Shown here in pieces: positions 1 through 8,381 of a DNA stretch of 64,000 bases. Position 1 is the stretch's first letter. Each line of letters starts with the position of its first letter. Source of the DNA: Chlorogloeopsis sp. ULAP01 (GTDB lineage: Bacteria > Cyanobacteriota > Cyanobacteriia > Cyanobacteriales > Nostocaceae); NCBI RefSeq assembly GCF_030381805.1, contig NZ_JAUDRH010000013.1, positions 1-64,000 of the forward strand. Direction: 5' to 3'. The notes beneath the pieces were generated by a model. That model was given only the letters and a program-made list of their open reading frames with translations. It ran no database searches and had not been told where the DNA came from. The position numbers were made by a program, and so were the translations under genes.

Positions 1-5
1 ACTTA

Positions 6-290
6 CTACCTGGTTGCTTCTAGTTGGTTTTTTCTATGGTTCGGTCGCGTCGTTGCTTTTAACGCTTTTTTAATATAGCAGACCTTTTTTACATCCTTGC
101 GCCATTTTGCCTGCTCTTTTGGCTTGCTTTTAGCGCTAGCGCAATAAAATGAGTTCTCGATAGCATAGAACAACTGAACAAATATGGCTGAGTCTGGTTG
201 ATTTCGTAAGAAGCTCATATCAACTTCAGCCACAGTACAGACTCTAAAGTGCCTTTGTGTGTTGCTTGAGTTTATGAGTTTTACATTCAA
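6..290 (-). CDS. Possible small hypothetical protein
   Basis: An open frame of 94 codons, rich in Lys/Arg towards its C-terminus. I do not recognise a family. No Shine-Dalgarno sequence lies before the first ATG, and no motif or membrane segment is visible. It could be a small native gene, a decayed fragment, or chance. It is listed only because nothing else occupies the left edge of the window. Confidence 0.22.
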   Translation of the reverse strand: MNVKLINSSNTQRHFRVCTVAEVDMSFLRNQPDSAIFVQLFYAIENSFYCASAKSKPKEQAKWRKDVKKVCYIKKALKATTRPNHRKNQLEATR

Positions 291-366
291 GTATGAATTT
301 ATTAGCTCATAGATAGTTTCTTTGAAGGGACAATCGCTACTGTTACTTCAAAACTGTATGAGTCAA

Positions 367-1071
367 TTATTTCTTCCTCAAAGGTTTGAGCAGTTTACTT
401 GTAACTCCCTTCTCATGTTTCAAAGTGTAAACACCGTGAGCATGCAATACCCGATACCACAATCCTGCTTGCACTCCTGTAGAAAGCATTTTTCCGACAT
501 TCGTTTTGGCAGTCTTAAACTGCTCTGGTGTTAATTTATTTCCATATAAATCACGTACAATGGCGTCAATATGAAAATGCAGATCCGGTCGCCGGCGCAT
601 CAAAATTAAGATGGCATTTTGTATGGAGTATTCTTGGAATTCACGCAATAGAGGCAGAGTTCCAGGTTTTCTAGGGACACTCAATTTGGGAATGTCAGAG
701 ATATCTGGTTCTTCTTGTGTCGAGGTAGTCAATTCGGTATTTGAGATTGAGGTAGATTGTGGTGTGCTTAATGAAGGATTCGTATTATGCTCAAATTCTG
801 ATTCAGTCTCCAGTTCTTGGTCTAGAGTTTCTAATTCCTCTTGTTCAACAGAGTGAGTTCTATCCTCCAAGAGCACTTGTACAGAAGATTCAGGCAGACG
901 TTTGTAGGTATGATTAATTTTTTCTTCTAGAACATACTTTGGTATTAGAGCTTCTAAGGCGTGGATCTGATTCCGAATAAAAGACAGACGACGCTCTAAA
1001 TCAGCAGCTTCTAAGACATAGCGATCTCGCTCTGCTTCGAGTAACCTAAGAATCTCAGATAAATCAGCCAT
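367..1071 (-). CDS. Coiled-coil protein with C-terminal winged-helix-like domain
   Basis: A 234-residue protein of unknown function. Residues 1-45 are a charged heptad-rich segment that should form a coiled coil (the start is MADLSEILRLLEAERDRYVL). Residues 75-130 are a low-complexity Glu/Ser/Thr linker. Residues 135-225 look like a compact helical domain ending in a GVYTL hairpin, which resembles a winged helix. It is divergently arranged with a zinc-ribbon gene only 32 bp away, so the two probably share a control region. A DNA-binding or scaffold role is inference. Confidence 0.7.
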   Translation of the reverse strand: MADLSEILRLLEAERDRYVLEAADLERRLSFIRNQIHALEALIPKYVLEEKINHTYKRLPESSVQVLLEDRTHSVEQEELETLDQELETESEFEHNTNPSLSTPQSTSISNTELTTSTQEEPDISDIPKLSVPRKPGTLPLLREFQEYSIQNAILILMRRRPDLHFHIDAIVRDLYGNKLTPEQFKTAKTNVGKMLSTGVQAGLWYRVLHAHGVYTLKHEKGVTSKLLKPLRKK

Positions 1072-1103
1072 AGCAATTTCGTTTTCTTTGAAAGGAATAA
1101 ACA

Positions 1104-1340
1104 GTGGAAAGTAAGGAAGTTTTTGTCAAGGCTCACGTTCGCATCATTAAGCAGAGAGTCTATCGTTTTGTATGTAAAGGATGCAATAAAGTGGTAGAAC
1201 GCACTTGCTATCCTTCAAGACCATTATTCTGCGATCGATGCCGACCGCCGAAAATACATGCCTCAAAAGCTCAATTAGCAGTAACTAAAGGTAAATCAAA
1301 GACTTCAAACAAGTCAAGCAAAAAGCAGAAACCACGTTAG
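1104..1340 (+). CDS. Small zinc-ribbon-like basic protein
   Basis: A 78-residue protein with a GTG start, preceded by an AAAGGAA ribosome-binding site about 6 bases upstream. Two CxxC knuckles are visible (Cys24-Cys27 and Cys43-Cys46) with an extra Cys35 between them, which suggests a zinc ribbon. The C-terminal third is Lys/Ser rich and probably disordered and nucleic-acid binding. It is transcribed away from the winged-helix-like gene on the other strand. Specific function is unknown. Confidence 0.68.
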   Translation: MESKEVFVKAHVRIIKQRVYRFVCKGCNKVVERTCYPSRPLFCDRCRPPKIHASKAQLAVTKGKSKTSNKSSKKQKPR

Positions 1341-2023
1341 AACCTATGTAATGTAATAACTTTTTACAATATACCCTCCCAATATCTGAAACCATTTCCA
1401 TTTGATAGTGTTGGTATTAAGGTTGTCAAAATTCAATAGTGTTGGTTCCTTATCTAACCTTGCCTAAGTGTAGAAAAGAGGACTTAAGCTGAGAAGGGAG
1501 AATGCATGACTGTGTATCCCTTCTCAAAGAACTTATGCAGATGATTCTCAACTAAACTCATAACGCTAGCAAAAACTCTATCAATAATAAACTCTGAGGT
1601 CAAACTTCGTCTGTGTAGAGATGTCTTAGAAGTAAAGTCAGACTGGAGTTTAGCGACAAATAAAAAGTGAGGTAGCTTCACATGCAGTATAACTAGAATT
1701 TGCCAATGACTTTAATTGTGTAAGTATGTCAAGAGCATCATCCTACTTCTCAAAAATGACTGAGGAGTCGTAGAATCGACAGACCTGTCCCTCAGCTACT
1801 AACTGAATAATAAGCTGTCTTATGAACCAACACTTTGTTTTATAATCATTTTCACAAGTAGTTCTATTGGCTACTACTTAATCTTCGGTGTAAGCGATGT
1901 TTGTATATATAGCAATGCTGGGTGAAGAGACTTTACTAAACTTTACTAGCTATTAGAATTTAAGTTTCTAACTTTCTAAAAAGAATTTCTGTGCAAAGAA
2001 TGTTTGAACTGCTTGAAATTTAT
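1341..2023. other. Intergenic spacer, nothing recognised
   Basis: About 680 AT-rich bases without a convincing gene. The 65-codon leftward frame at 1484-1681 has no recognisable motif or ribosome-binding site. A short motif (TAGTGTTGGT) occurs twice near 1406 and 1437. I see no tRNA and no clear terminator. Confidence 0.5.
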
Positions 2024-2782
2024 TTATTGGTTGTCAGTGTGAAGAAGATAATTTAGCTCCATAGCTAACCACTGTTGAAAAATGTGATTTAAAACATCTT
2101 GATAGCTTTGAGCATTTAATTCTGCCGGAATGATCTCTTCAACCATCCAAAGAGAATGCCCTTCCTTGACAGCAAGTGGCCCAAATATCTGTCCCGGCGT
2201 TCCATTAAATATAGCTGTTGCTATGGTTGATTCTATATTCCAGCGATAAATCTTTCCTTCATAGCCAAACTGATGTCTACGTTTTTCATCAATATCATAG
2301 AGGTGAGCAGCTTCATAAAAACTAACTTGATTTGCATCAATTCGAGCCAAAATCTCTTTAGCAATTTCTACTGAAGGAACAACTATTTTATAAATTAAGA
2401 CTTGATCAAAATCACTAGCATTTAAGTTGAAAAACATTTCAACACCCAAAGCGAATAAATAATTAGCCAATTTTTTAGCTAGAAGACGATTACGAATGCC
2501 ACTTTCCCAATCTTCTAAATCCATTATTTGATTTACTAACCAAACACAAATGTCTGATTGATTGCTTAAACGCATTTCACGACATAGACGATTTTCTTCA
2601 GCTTGAATCTCAGCTTTAGTAACTGTTAAACCTTTTTCATGAGCAGTTTTCTCAATAATTTTTTGATATAAAATTTTTTGACATATTTCCTTAATTTGAA
2701 AATTTTGTTTGATAAATTGAATGATTTCATTTGCTTCTACAGATATTCCAGAAAAATCAACTGTATAATGCATATAAGTCAT
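2024..2782 (-). CDS. Parvulin/SurA-like peptidylprolyl isomerase family protein
   Basis: About 252 residues from the ATG at 2782 (an upstream TTG at 2842 is also open; neither has a clear ribosome-binding site). The N-terminal 100 residues look like the helical chaperone domain of SurA/PpiC proteins. Residues about 140-240 resemble a degraded parvulin domain, with a run like that in parvulins around AKEILARIDANQVSFYEAA and an FGPLAVKEGHSLWMVEEI strand. There is no signal peptide, so it is probably cytoplasmic. It is the last gene of the leftward PKS array, 120 bp after the type III PKS. Cyanobacterial PpiC-like proteins often accompany secretion or secondary-metabolite loci; a role here as chaperone or tailoring accessory is inference. 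Confidence 0.6.
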   Translation of the reverse strand: MTYMHYTVDFSGISVEANEIIQFIKQNFQIKEICQKILYQKIIEKTAHEKGLTVTKAEIQAEENRLCREMRLSNQSDICVWLVNQIMDLEDWESGIRNRLLAKKLANYLFALGVEMFFNLNASDFDQVLIYKIVVPSVEIAKEILARIDANQVSFYEAAHLYDIDEKRRHQFGYEGKIYRWNIESTIATAIFNGTPGQIFGPLAVKEGHSLWMVEEIIPAELNAQSYQDVLNHIFQQWLAMELNYLLHTDNQ

Positions 2783-2902
2783 AATTAATGATTGTAGTCT
2801 AAACAAACAATAGTTAAAATCCTCACACCTAAAGTCTTTCAAAAGGCAATATTATTAGATATATTTTATAAAGCTCTACAATTGCCAATCTAAATTAAAC
2901 AC

Positions 2903-4018
2903 TCACCATTGCAACAAAACAACTTCTTGAGAAAATCCAGGGCCAATACCTATGACCAAACCATAAGCTCCCGGGACAGGCTGTTCTTCGGAGAAGATTG
3001 TATCTAGTACACAGAGCACTGTAGGTGATGAAAGATTACCTACCTCTACTAAGGTTTTGCGACTCAACTTTAGTGCTGGCTCATTGAGACCAAACTCCTG
3101 TTCTAGAGGCTGGATTGCTCCAGGATGAACCATCCAGTAAGAAATCTGGTCAATTGATATGCCGTACTCAGTAAGCAAGCCATCGATGGCTTGGCGCAAG
3201 CCTATTTTTGTAAATTCGCCTACCACTGAAAGCTTCCAAATATTTCTGATGCCAGTATCAACAATATCCATCCCCAAAACGTCTTCGGTATTGGGGATAA
3301 AATTTGACCGAGTGCCAATCACCTCAGGTTGTCCAGAGTGGGCTAAACAATGATCGCGACCAACCATCAAAACAGCTGCTGCTCCATCACCAAATGATGC
3401 AGCAGTAAGTATTGTGGTAATAATTTCGCTGTATAAGTGTGGTTCTTTTGACAGATGTCCGATCATGTAGTGCAAATCTCCTTGCAAAGAACCCTGCCAA
3501 TAAAAGGAGGCGAGTTCGACAGCAAAAAGAATTGCAGCTTCTTGAGGATGTCCCTGTAGGTAATCTGTAACTCTAGATAGACCGATCGCCCCACCTACAC
3601 AACCTAAACCACCTAGAGGCATCCTTTTTAAATTGGGAGAAAATGGAATCCTGTTCATCAACCGAGCATCTAACGAAGGAAGTGTAGTCGTGATACTTAC
3701 AGAGGTCATTTGTGATACCTCTTTGGGGTCAAGGTTAGTTTGCTCTAGCAATTTACGCACAGTTATTTCACTAAGATTGACAGCCGCTTTGATTGCTGCT
3801 TTGGAACTCTCTTCAATCGTAGGAGGATCGTAAAAAGACTCAAGAGGCAATGCAAAGTAACGGCCCTTAATCTTGATATCGGTAAAGAAATGGTCGATAG
3901 TATTTAGATCAAAATCCAAGGCCATACTCAAGCAGTACTTGCGTACTAAATTAGCTAGTACTTCTTGAGAGTAATAGTTGGGGGGAAAACCAGTGGATGT
4001 TGCAACAATAAAAGCCAT
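2903..4018 (-). CDS. Type III polyketide synthase (chalcone/alkylresorcinol synthase family)
   Basis: A 371-residue stand-alone ketosynthase that would extend an acyl starter with malonyl units and cyclise the product to a resorcinol, phloroglucinol or pyrone. The thiolase-fold triad is complete: Cys140 in GGLGCVGG, His298 in MVHPG and Asn328 in GNLSSPTV. Length is normal for the family. It lies downstream of a PUFA-synthase-like assembly line, which suggests that line supplies the long-chain starter. This is analogous to Azotobacter cysts, where type I fatty acid synthases feed type III synthases to make alkylresorcinols. The exact starter and ring type cannot be read from the sequence. Confidence 0.9.
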   Translation of the reverse strand: MAFIVATSTGFPPNYYSQEVLANLVRKYCLSMALDFDLNTIDHFFTDIKIKGRYFALPLESFYDPPTIEESSKAAIKAAVNLSEITVRKLLEQTNLDPKEVSQMTSVSITTTLPSLDARLMNRIPFSPNLKRMPLGGLGCVGGAIGLSRVTDYLQGHPQEAAILFAVELASFYWQGSLQGDLHYMIGHLSKEPHLYSEIITTILTAASFGDGAAAVLMVGRDHCLAHSGQPEVIGTRSNFIPNTEDVLGMDIVDTGIRNIWKLSVVGEFTKIGLRQAIDGLLTEYGISIDQISYWMVHPGAIQPLEQEFGLNEPALKLSRKTLVEVGNLSSPTVLCVLDTIFSEEQPVPGAYGLVIGIGPGFSQEVVLLQW

Positions 4019-4054
4019 AGTCGTTTCTGGGTAAAAGGCAGAAGGCAGGAGGAC

Positions 4055-4103
4055 GTTCGGCGAGCGCTACTTCGACGAGGCTCAGTACAAGTCAGTCGAG
4101 CCG
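4055..4103. repeat. Palindromic dispersed repeat between PKS genes
   Basis: GC-rich insert in the 125-bp spacer between the type III PKS and the type I PKS. It has a GGCTC/GAGCC stem (4079-4083 with 4098-4102) and flanking GGCAGAAGG-type purine runs. It is the style of small palindromic repeat common in Nostoc genomes and may act as an mRNA hairpin between the two cistrons. Confidence 0.55.
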
Positions 4104-4143
4104 CAGATGGCAGAAGGAAAAATTCTCCCCTACACCCCAAACC

Positions 4144-7100
4144 CTATTTCCAGACAAACTTCTGAACTTCCTGAGCTATAACCTGTAACACTAGCTTGCG
4201 ATCGCTGTCGCAAAAGAAATGGTCACCGGGAAACATATTCAGCTTAAATTGGTGAGTCTGCTCACTCCAGGCAGCAAGCTCTTGTTGGCTGACTTTAGTG
4301 TCCTGTATGCCTCCGAAAGCGTAGATAGGAGAATCGAGCGGCTTCTCATTAACATATAAAAAAGTTTCTAAAATCGCAAAGTCTGCTCTAAGAGTAGGCA
4401 AAAGCAGTTGCATCAGTTCTTGGTTCTGCAAAACTTTTTCAGGTATACCGCTAATTGTACGCAATGTTTCTATAAACAGAGGTTCAGGAAAACGGTGAAT
4501 GAGAAAACCTGTATCTAGTATCTGAGGTGCGCGGCTGCCAGAAACAAATAACACAAGCGGAGAAGGTAAATTTCGCCTACGGAGTTCACGGGCTAGTTCA
4601 AAGGCTATCAGCGCCCCCAAGCTATGACCGAATAAAGCAAAAGGAATATCTAGATAGGGATTGAGCAAGGGTACCAATGTCTGAATCAAGCGTGAGAGGC
4701 CAGTAAATGGCGCTTCTTGCAGTCGGTTTTCTCGTCCCGGTAATTGAATTGGACAAACCTCTATTTCTGGTGTTAGCTCCTTTGCCCAGGCACTGAAAAT
4801 TGAAGCACCAGCTCCAGCATAAGGAAAGCAGAATAGGCGTAAGTGGGCTTTGGGATTTGAATGTAGATTTGCGATCCACAGATTCGCTGGAGCCACCTCT
4901 TGCTTTAAATGTGTGGCAACATTAGTAGAATCAACGGCTGAATCACTCACTTTAGTTTCAACTAGCAGAAGAATTTGCGTTACACACTGAGCAATATTAA
5001 GACCAGCGAAAATTTCTAGGGGAATAACTACATCTAAATCTTTCTCAATTTGTTTTCTCAATTCTACAGCCATCAAAGAGTCGAATCCCAAACGGTAAAG
5101 GGGCTGTTGCAAGTCTAGATTAGCGGTAGACAAACCCGTTACTTGACCAAATAGCGTACTCATATAAGTCTCCAACAACTGAGTACGCTGTTGTTTTGAT
5201 TTCACAGCTAACAGTTGAGTACGGTTGAGATTCAATGCTGCTTCTGGTTCAACAACATCAATAGTCGAGGATTGGCGATCCGTGTAGGAATTGCTGTGGT
5301 TGCTTTGCAAGCATAGCGGCGACTTCGTCGCTAGTAAAAAATCTTCCGGATTTTTTGTTCCCACCGGGCGCACATAGCGATCGCCCTTGCTAGTTTCATT
5401 AATCTGTTCTGATAAGTGATTGTAATTTTGTTCTATCCAGTAACACTCTCGCTGCCAGGGATAGGAAGGCAAAGACACACAGCGTTTTGCGGATGGATAA
5501 AGTCGGCTCCAGTCTATTGGATAGCCTTGAGTATAGAGGATACCAAGCGATTCTAACATTACAAATTTCTCCCCTTCCTGACGCCGCAACGAAGGCAACA
5601 CAATTCCTTTCCTAGAACAAGCGTGCAGACACTGGGAGATGTTCATACCTAGAACTGGGTGGGGGCTAAGTTCTACAAACAGATTATGCTGGGTTTGCAC
5701 TAGTTCATTCACCGCAGCTGCAAAATAGACTGGCTCTCGAATGTTGCGTGTCCAGTAGGTGGCATCAAAATTCTGCCCTGGCTGTGTCTTACCTGTAACT
5801 GTGGAAATAATCGGAATTGAGGCAGTTTGGGGATTGATATCTTGAAGCGATCGCGCCAGTTCATCTTGATAAGATTCCATCTGCGGACTATGAAAAGCAT
5901 TATTTACCTGCAAAAACTTGCAGAAAATCTGTTGCTGTTCCAAGGAGCGGATTGCTTCTTGTAGTACTGTTGTCTCACCTGATAAAACTATGGAAGTTGG
6001 ACTATTAATGGCAGCAATAGAGAGACGATCCACATACTCAGCGAGCAGACTTTCAAATTTTTCCACAGACAGTGACACAACCGCCATCCGTCCTTGACCG
6101 CTTCTTTGCTGCATCAAGCGACTGCGGTGAAAGACAACCCGCACTGCATCTTCCAAGTTGAGAGCTCCGGCGATATGAGCGGCTGCTACTTCTCCCAAAC
6201 TATGACCAACGACAGCACTAGGTTCTACTCCCCACGAACGCCACAAGTGAGCTAAAGCAACTTGTAGGGCAAAAATAGCTGGCTGGGCAACTTCAGTTTC
6301 CTCGAAGCGGGAGTTCGACTCATCAGCTGTTAGTTCTGCCATCAGCGACCAGTTAGCTAAAGGATAAAACAGTGCGTCGCACTGTTCAATCGTGGTTCTA
6401 AACACTGGTTCACAAGATAAAAGTTCGCGTCCCATCGCCCACCATTGTGACCCTTGACCGGAACAGACAAAAACTAGCTTTTGATGCCGATTTTTTTGCT
6501 TGTGTTCGTAAGATACACCAGCACGAGTTTCATCTTGTAAAAATGCTGTTAAAGATTGAGTAAGTTCCTGATGGTTACGAAATATTAGAGCTAGACGGTG
6601 GTCGTGATGACTACGTCGAACACTGGCGGTGTAACAAATATCTGCTAATGATAAAGTTGTACCTAAACCAGGTGGTACTAAAAACTCCTGGTATGCTTGT
6701 GCCAGAGATTTGAGGGCTTCTGGGCTGCGAGTAGATAACGGTAAAAGATAGGCGGGAGAGAGCAAATCTTTCTCGCCCTCCTGCTCTTGAGGCAACTGGG
6801 GAGCCATCTGTAAAATTGCGTGAGCATTAGTGCCGCCAAAACCGAAGGAACTTACTCCAGCTAGAGCCGAGGTAGGAATTAGGGGCCAGGGTTGTAGGAT
6901 TTGCTGAACCTGTAGAGGAATTTTATCTAAGGGAATATAAGGATTAGGCGTTTGAAAATGTAAGCTAGGTGGAATTTGGCGATGTTGGAGTGACAATGCA
7001 ACCTTAATGAGACCGGCAATACCTGCTGCGGCTTCCAAATGACCAATATTAGTTTTGACTGAGCCAACAGCACAGCGACTATTAGAGGGGCGATCGCTAT

Positions 7101-8094
7101 TTAGCACAGCTGCCAATGCTTCTGCTTCAATCGGATCTCCTAAGGGAGTACCGGTGCCGTGGAGTTCAACATAGCCGATTTGAGACGGTACCACCCCGGC
7201 GTTAGCTAATGCTTGGCGAATAACTGCCTCTTGGGAGGGACCGTTGGGGGCGGTAAGTCCGTTACTGCGTCCATCTTGATTAATGGCGGAACCTGCAATT
7301 AGTGCAATGATTCGGTCACCATCTTTTTGTGCATCCTTGAGGCGCTTGAGGACTACGATTCCACAGCCCTCTCCTCGCACATAACCGTTGGCTCTGGCAT
7401 CAAAGGTTTTGCAACGTCCATCAGGAGCCATCATCCGTGCTTGAGACAAGATAATTGTCAGTTCAGGGCATAAAAGCAAATTCACCCCACCAGCCAAAAC
7501 CAGGTTAGAATCTCCACTATGCAAGCTTTGACATCCAAGGTGAACAGCAACTAACGATGAGGAGCAGGCTGTGTCAACTGCCATACTCGGCCCGCGAAAA
7601 TCAAATAGATAAGAAATGCGATTAGCTGCAATGCTTAAGGCGTTCCCCGTACCTATGTAGGGATTGCTTGGAACAGAACCAGTTTGCAGATGTTGTTGAT
7701 ATAGCAGCTGCTGATAATCGTTAGTCGAGATACCGATAAATACACCTGTATTAGTGCGGGCGAGCTTTTGTGGCACTTGAGCAGCATCTTCTAAAGCCTC
7801 CCATGCTACTTCTAACAATAGCCTTTGCTGAGGGTCGATGTAACTTGCCTCTTTCGGCGCAATCCCAAAGAATTGGGCATCAAACCGATCTACCTGTTCT
7901 AGAAAGCCACCCCAGCGAGTGTTCATTTTTCCGGGGCTACCTGGGTTGGGGTCGTAGAAAGCATCTACATCCCATCGTTCTTTTGGTACATTGGCGATCG
8001 CATCTACTCCATTACACAAAAGCTGCCAAAATGCTTCTGGATTTTGAGCACCGGGGAAACGACAGCCAATACCAATAATTGCGATCGGTTCCAT
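4144..8094 (-). CDS. Type I PKS module, KS-AT-ACP-TE
   Basis: A 1316-residue single-module polyketide synthase. KS at about 1-430 with active Cys177 in DTACSSS, HGTGT and NIGHLEAAAG. AT at about 530-830 with GHSLGE and a malonyl-type NAFHSP motif. ACP at about 990-1065 with GFDSLMAVEL (phosphopantetheine Ser). C-terminal thioesterase at about 1085-1316 with GHSLG and a terminal GDHFF His motif; this TE resembles GrsT-type enzymes. There is no KR, DH or ER, so it should add one unreduced ketide and then hydrolyse or transfer the chain. The start has a strong ribosome-binding site and lies 2 bases after the upstream ACP stop codon. The linker at about 5312-5334 carries a small palindrome. Confidence 0.93.
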   Translation of the reverse strand: MEPIAIIGIGCRFPGAQNPEAFWQLLCNGVDAIANVPKERWDVDAFYDPNPGSPGKMNTRWGGFLEQVDRFDAQFFGIAPKEASYIDPQQRLLLEVAWEALEDAAQVPQKLARTNTGVFIGISTNDYQQLLYQQHLQTGSVPSNPYIGTGNALSIAANRISYLFDFRGPSMAVDTACSSSLVAVHLGCQSLHSGDSNLVLAGGVNLLLCPELTIILSQARMMAPDGRCKTFDARANGYVRGEGCGIVVLKRLKDAQKDGDRIIALIAGSAINQDGRSNGLTAPNGPSQEAVIRQALANAGVVPSQIGYVELHGTGTPLGDPIEAEALAAVLNSDRPSNSRCAVGSVKTNIGHLEAAAGIAGLIKVALSLQHRQIPPSLHFQTPNPYIPLDKIPLQVQQILQPWPLIPTSALAGVSSFGFGGTNAHAILQMAPQLPQEQEGEKDLLSPAYLLPLSTRSPEALKSLAQAYQEFLVPPGLGTTLSLADICYTASVRRSHHDHRLALIFRNHQELTQSLTAFLQDETRAGVSYEHKQKNRHQKLVFVCSGQGSQWWAMGRELLSCEPVFRTTIEQCDALFYPLANWSLMAELTADESNSRFEETEVAQPAIFALQVALAHLWRSWGVEPSAVVGHSLGEVAAAHIAGALNLEDAVRVVFHRSRLMQQRSGQGRMAVVSLSVEKFESLLAEYVDRLSIAAINSPTSIVLSGETTVLQEAIRSLEQQQIFCKFLQVNNAFHSPQMESYQDELARSLQDINPQTASIPIISTVTGKTQPGQNFDATYWTRNIREPVYFAAAVNELVQTQHNLFVELSPHPVLGMNISQCLHACSRKGIVLPSLRRQEGEKFVMLESLGILYTQGYPIDWSRLYPSAKRCVSLPSYPWQRECYWIEQNYNHLSEQINETSKGDRYVRPVGTKNPEDFLLATKSPLCLQSNHSNSYTDRQSSTIDVVEPEAALNLNRTQLLAVKSKQQRTQLLETYMSTLFGQVTGLSTANLDLQQPLYRLGFDSLMAVELRKQIEKDLDVVIPLEIFAGLNIAQCVTQILLLVETKVSDSAVDSTNVATHLKQEVAPANLWIANLHSNPKAHLRLFCFPYAGAGASIFSAWAKELTPEIEVCPIQLPGRENRLQEAPFTGLSRLIQTLVPLLNPYLDIPFALFGHSLGALIAFELARELRRRNLPSPLVLFVSGSRAPQILDTGFLIHRFPEPLFIETLRTISGIPEKVLQNQELMQLLLPTLRADFAILETFLYVNEKPLDSPIYAFGGIQDTKVSQQELAAWSEQTHQFKLNMFPGDHFFCDSDRKLVLQVIAQEVQKFVWK

Positions 8095-8096
8095 GC

Positions 8097-8381
8097 TTAC
8101 TCCTCCTTTTGTGCAGCAACTTCAGTTTCCTCGGCTAAACGTTCAGCTAGAGTTGCAATCGTGGGATAATTCCAGACTATGGTTGGAGATAGCGATCGCC
8201 CCAGCCATTTCTCTAGCTTGTTCAACAGAGCCAATGCCTCGTTTGAATTCAAATCGTAGTTGTCAAAAGGTAAGTCAATATCTAACTCATCTGGTTCAAT
8301 ATTCAGCCGCTCGGCAAGCTGTAAAACTAACCAATTTTGAATTGCTTCGGCACTTTGAGACTGTTGAGTAGAATTTTTCAT
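8097..8381 (-). CDS. Free-standing acyl carrier protein
   Basis: A 94-residue carrier protein. I start it at the ATG at 8381 because an AGGAG site lies 7 bases upstream and because this ATG overlaps the stop codon of the PfaD-like gene as ATGA. The carrier helix reads YDLNSNEALAL, where related cyanobacterial carriers have YGLDSVEAL. The phosphopantetheine Ser is kept, but the preceding Asp is Asn and the Gly is Asp. It is followed by the WLGRSLSPTIVWNYPTI signature common in discrete carriers next to PKS genes. It probably shuttles the chain between the PUFA-like synthase and the terminal PKS or type III PKS. Confidence 0.85.
   Translation of the reverse strand: MKNSTQQSQSAEAIQNWLVLQLAERLNIEPDELDIDLPFDNYDLNSNEALALLNKLEKWLGRSLSPTIVWNYPTIATLAERLAEETEVAAQKEE
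8100..8107 (-). promoter_or_regulatory. Ribosome-binding site of the KS-AT-ACP-TE gene
   Basis: Read leftward, AGGAGGAG lies 5 bases before the ATG at 8094 and overlaps the end of the ACP reading frame. It fixes the start of the PKS and implies translational coupling. Confidence 0.7.

Noticed and set aside
1484..1681. 65-codon leftward frame in the first large spacer
   Set aside because: No ribosome-binding site, no motif, composition like the spacer.
7770..8078. 102-codon rightward frame
   Set aside because: Lies antisense inside the KS domain of the type I PKS; the sense protein is clearly conserved.
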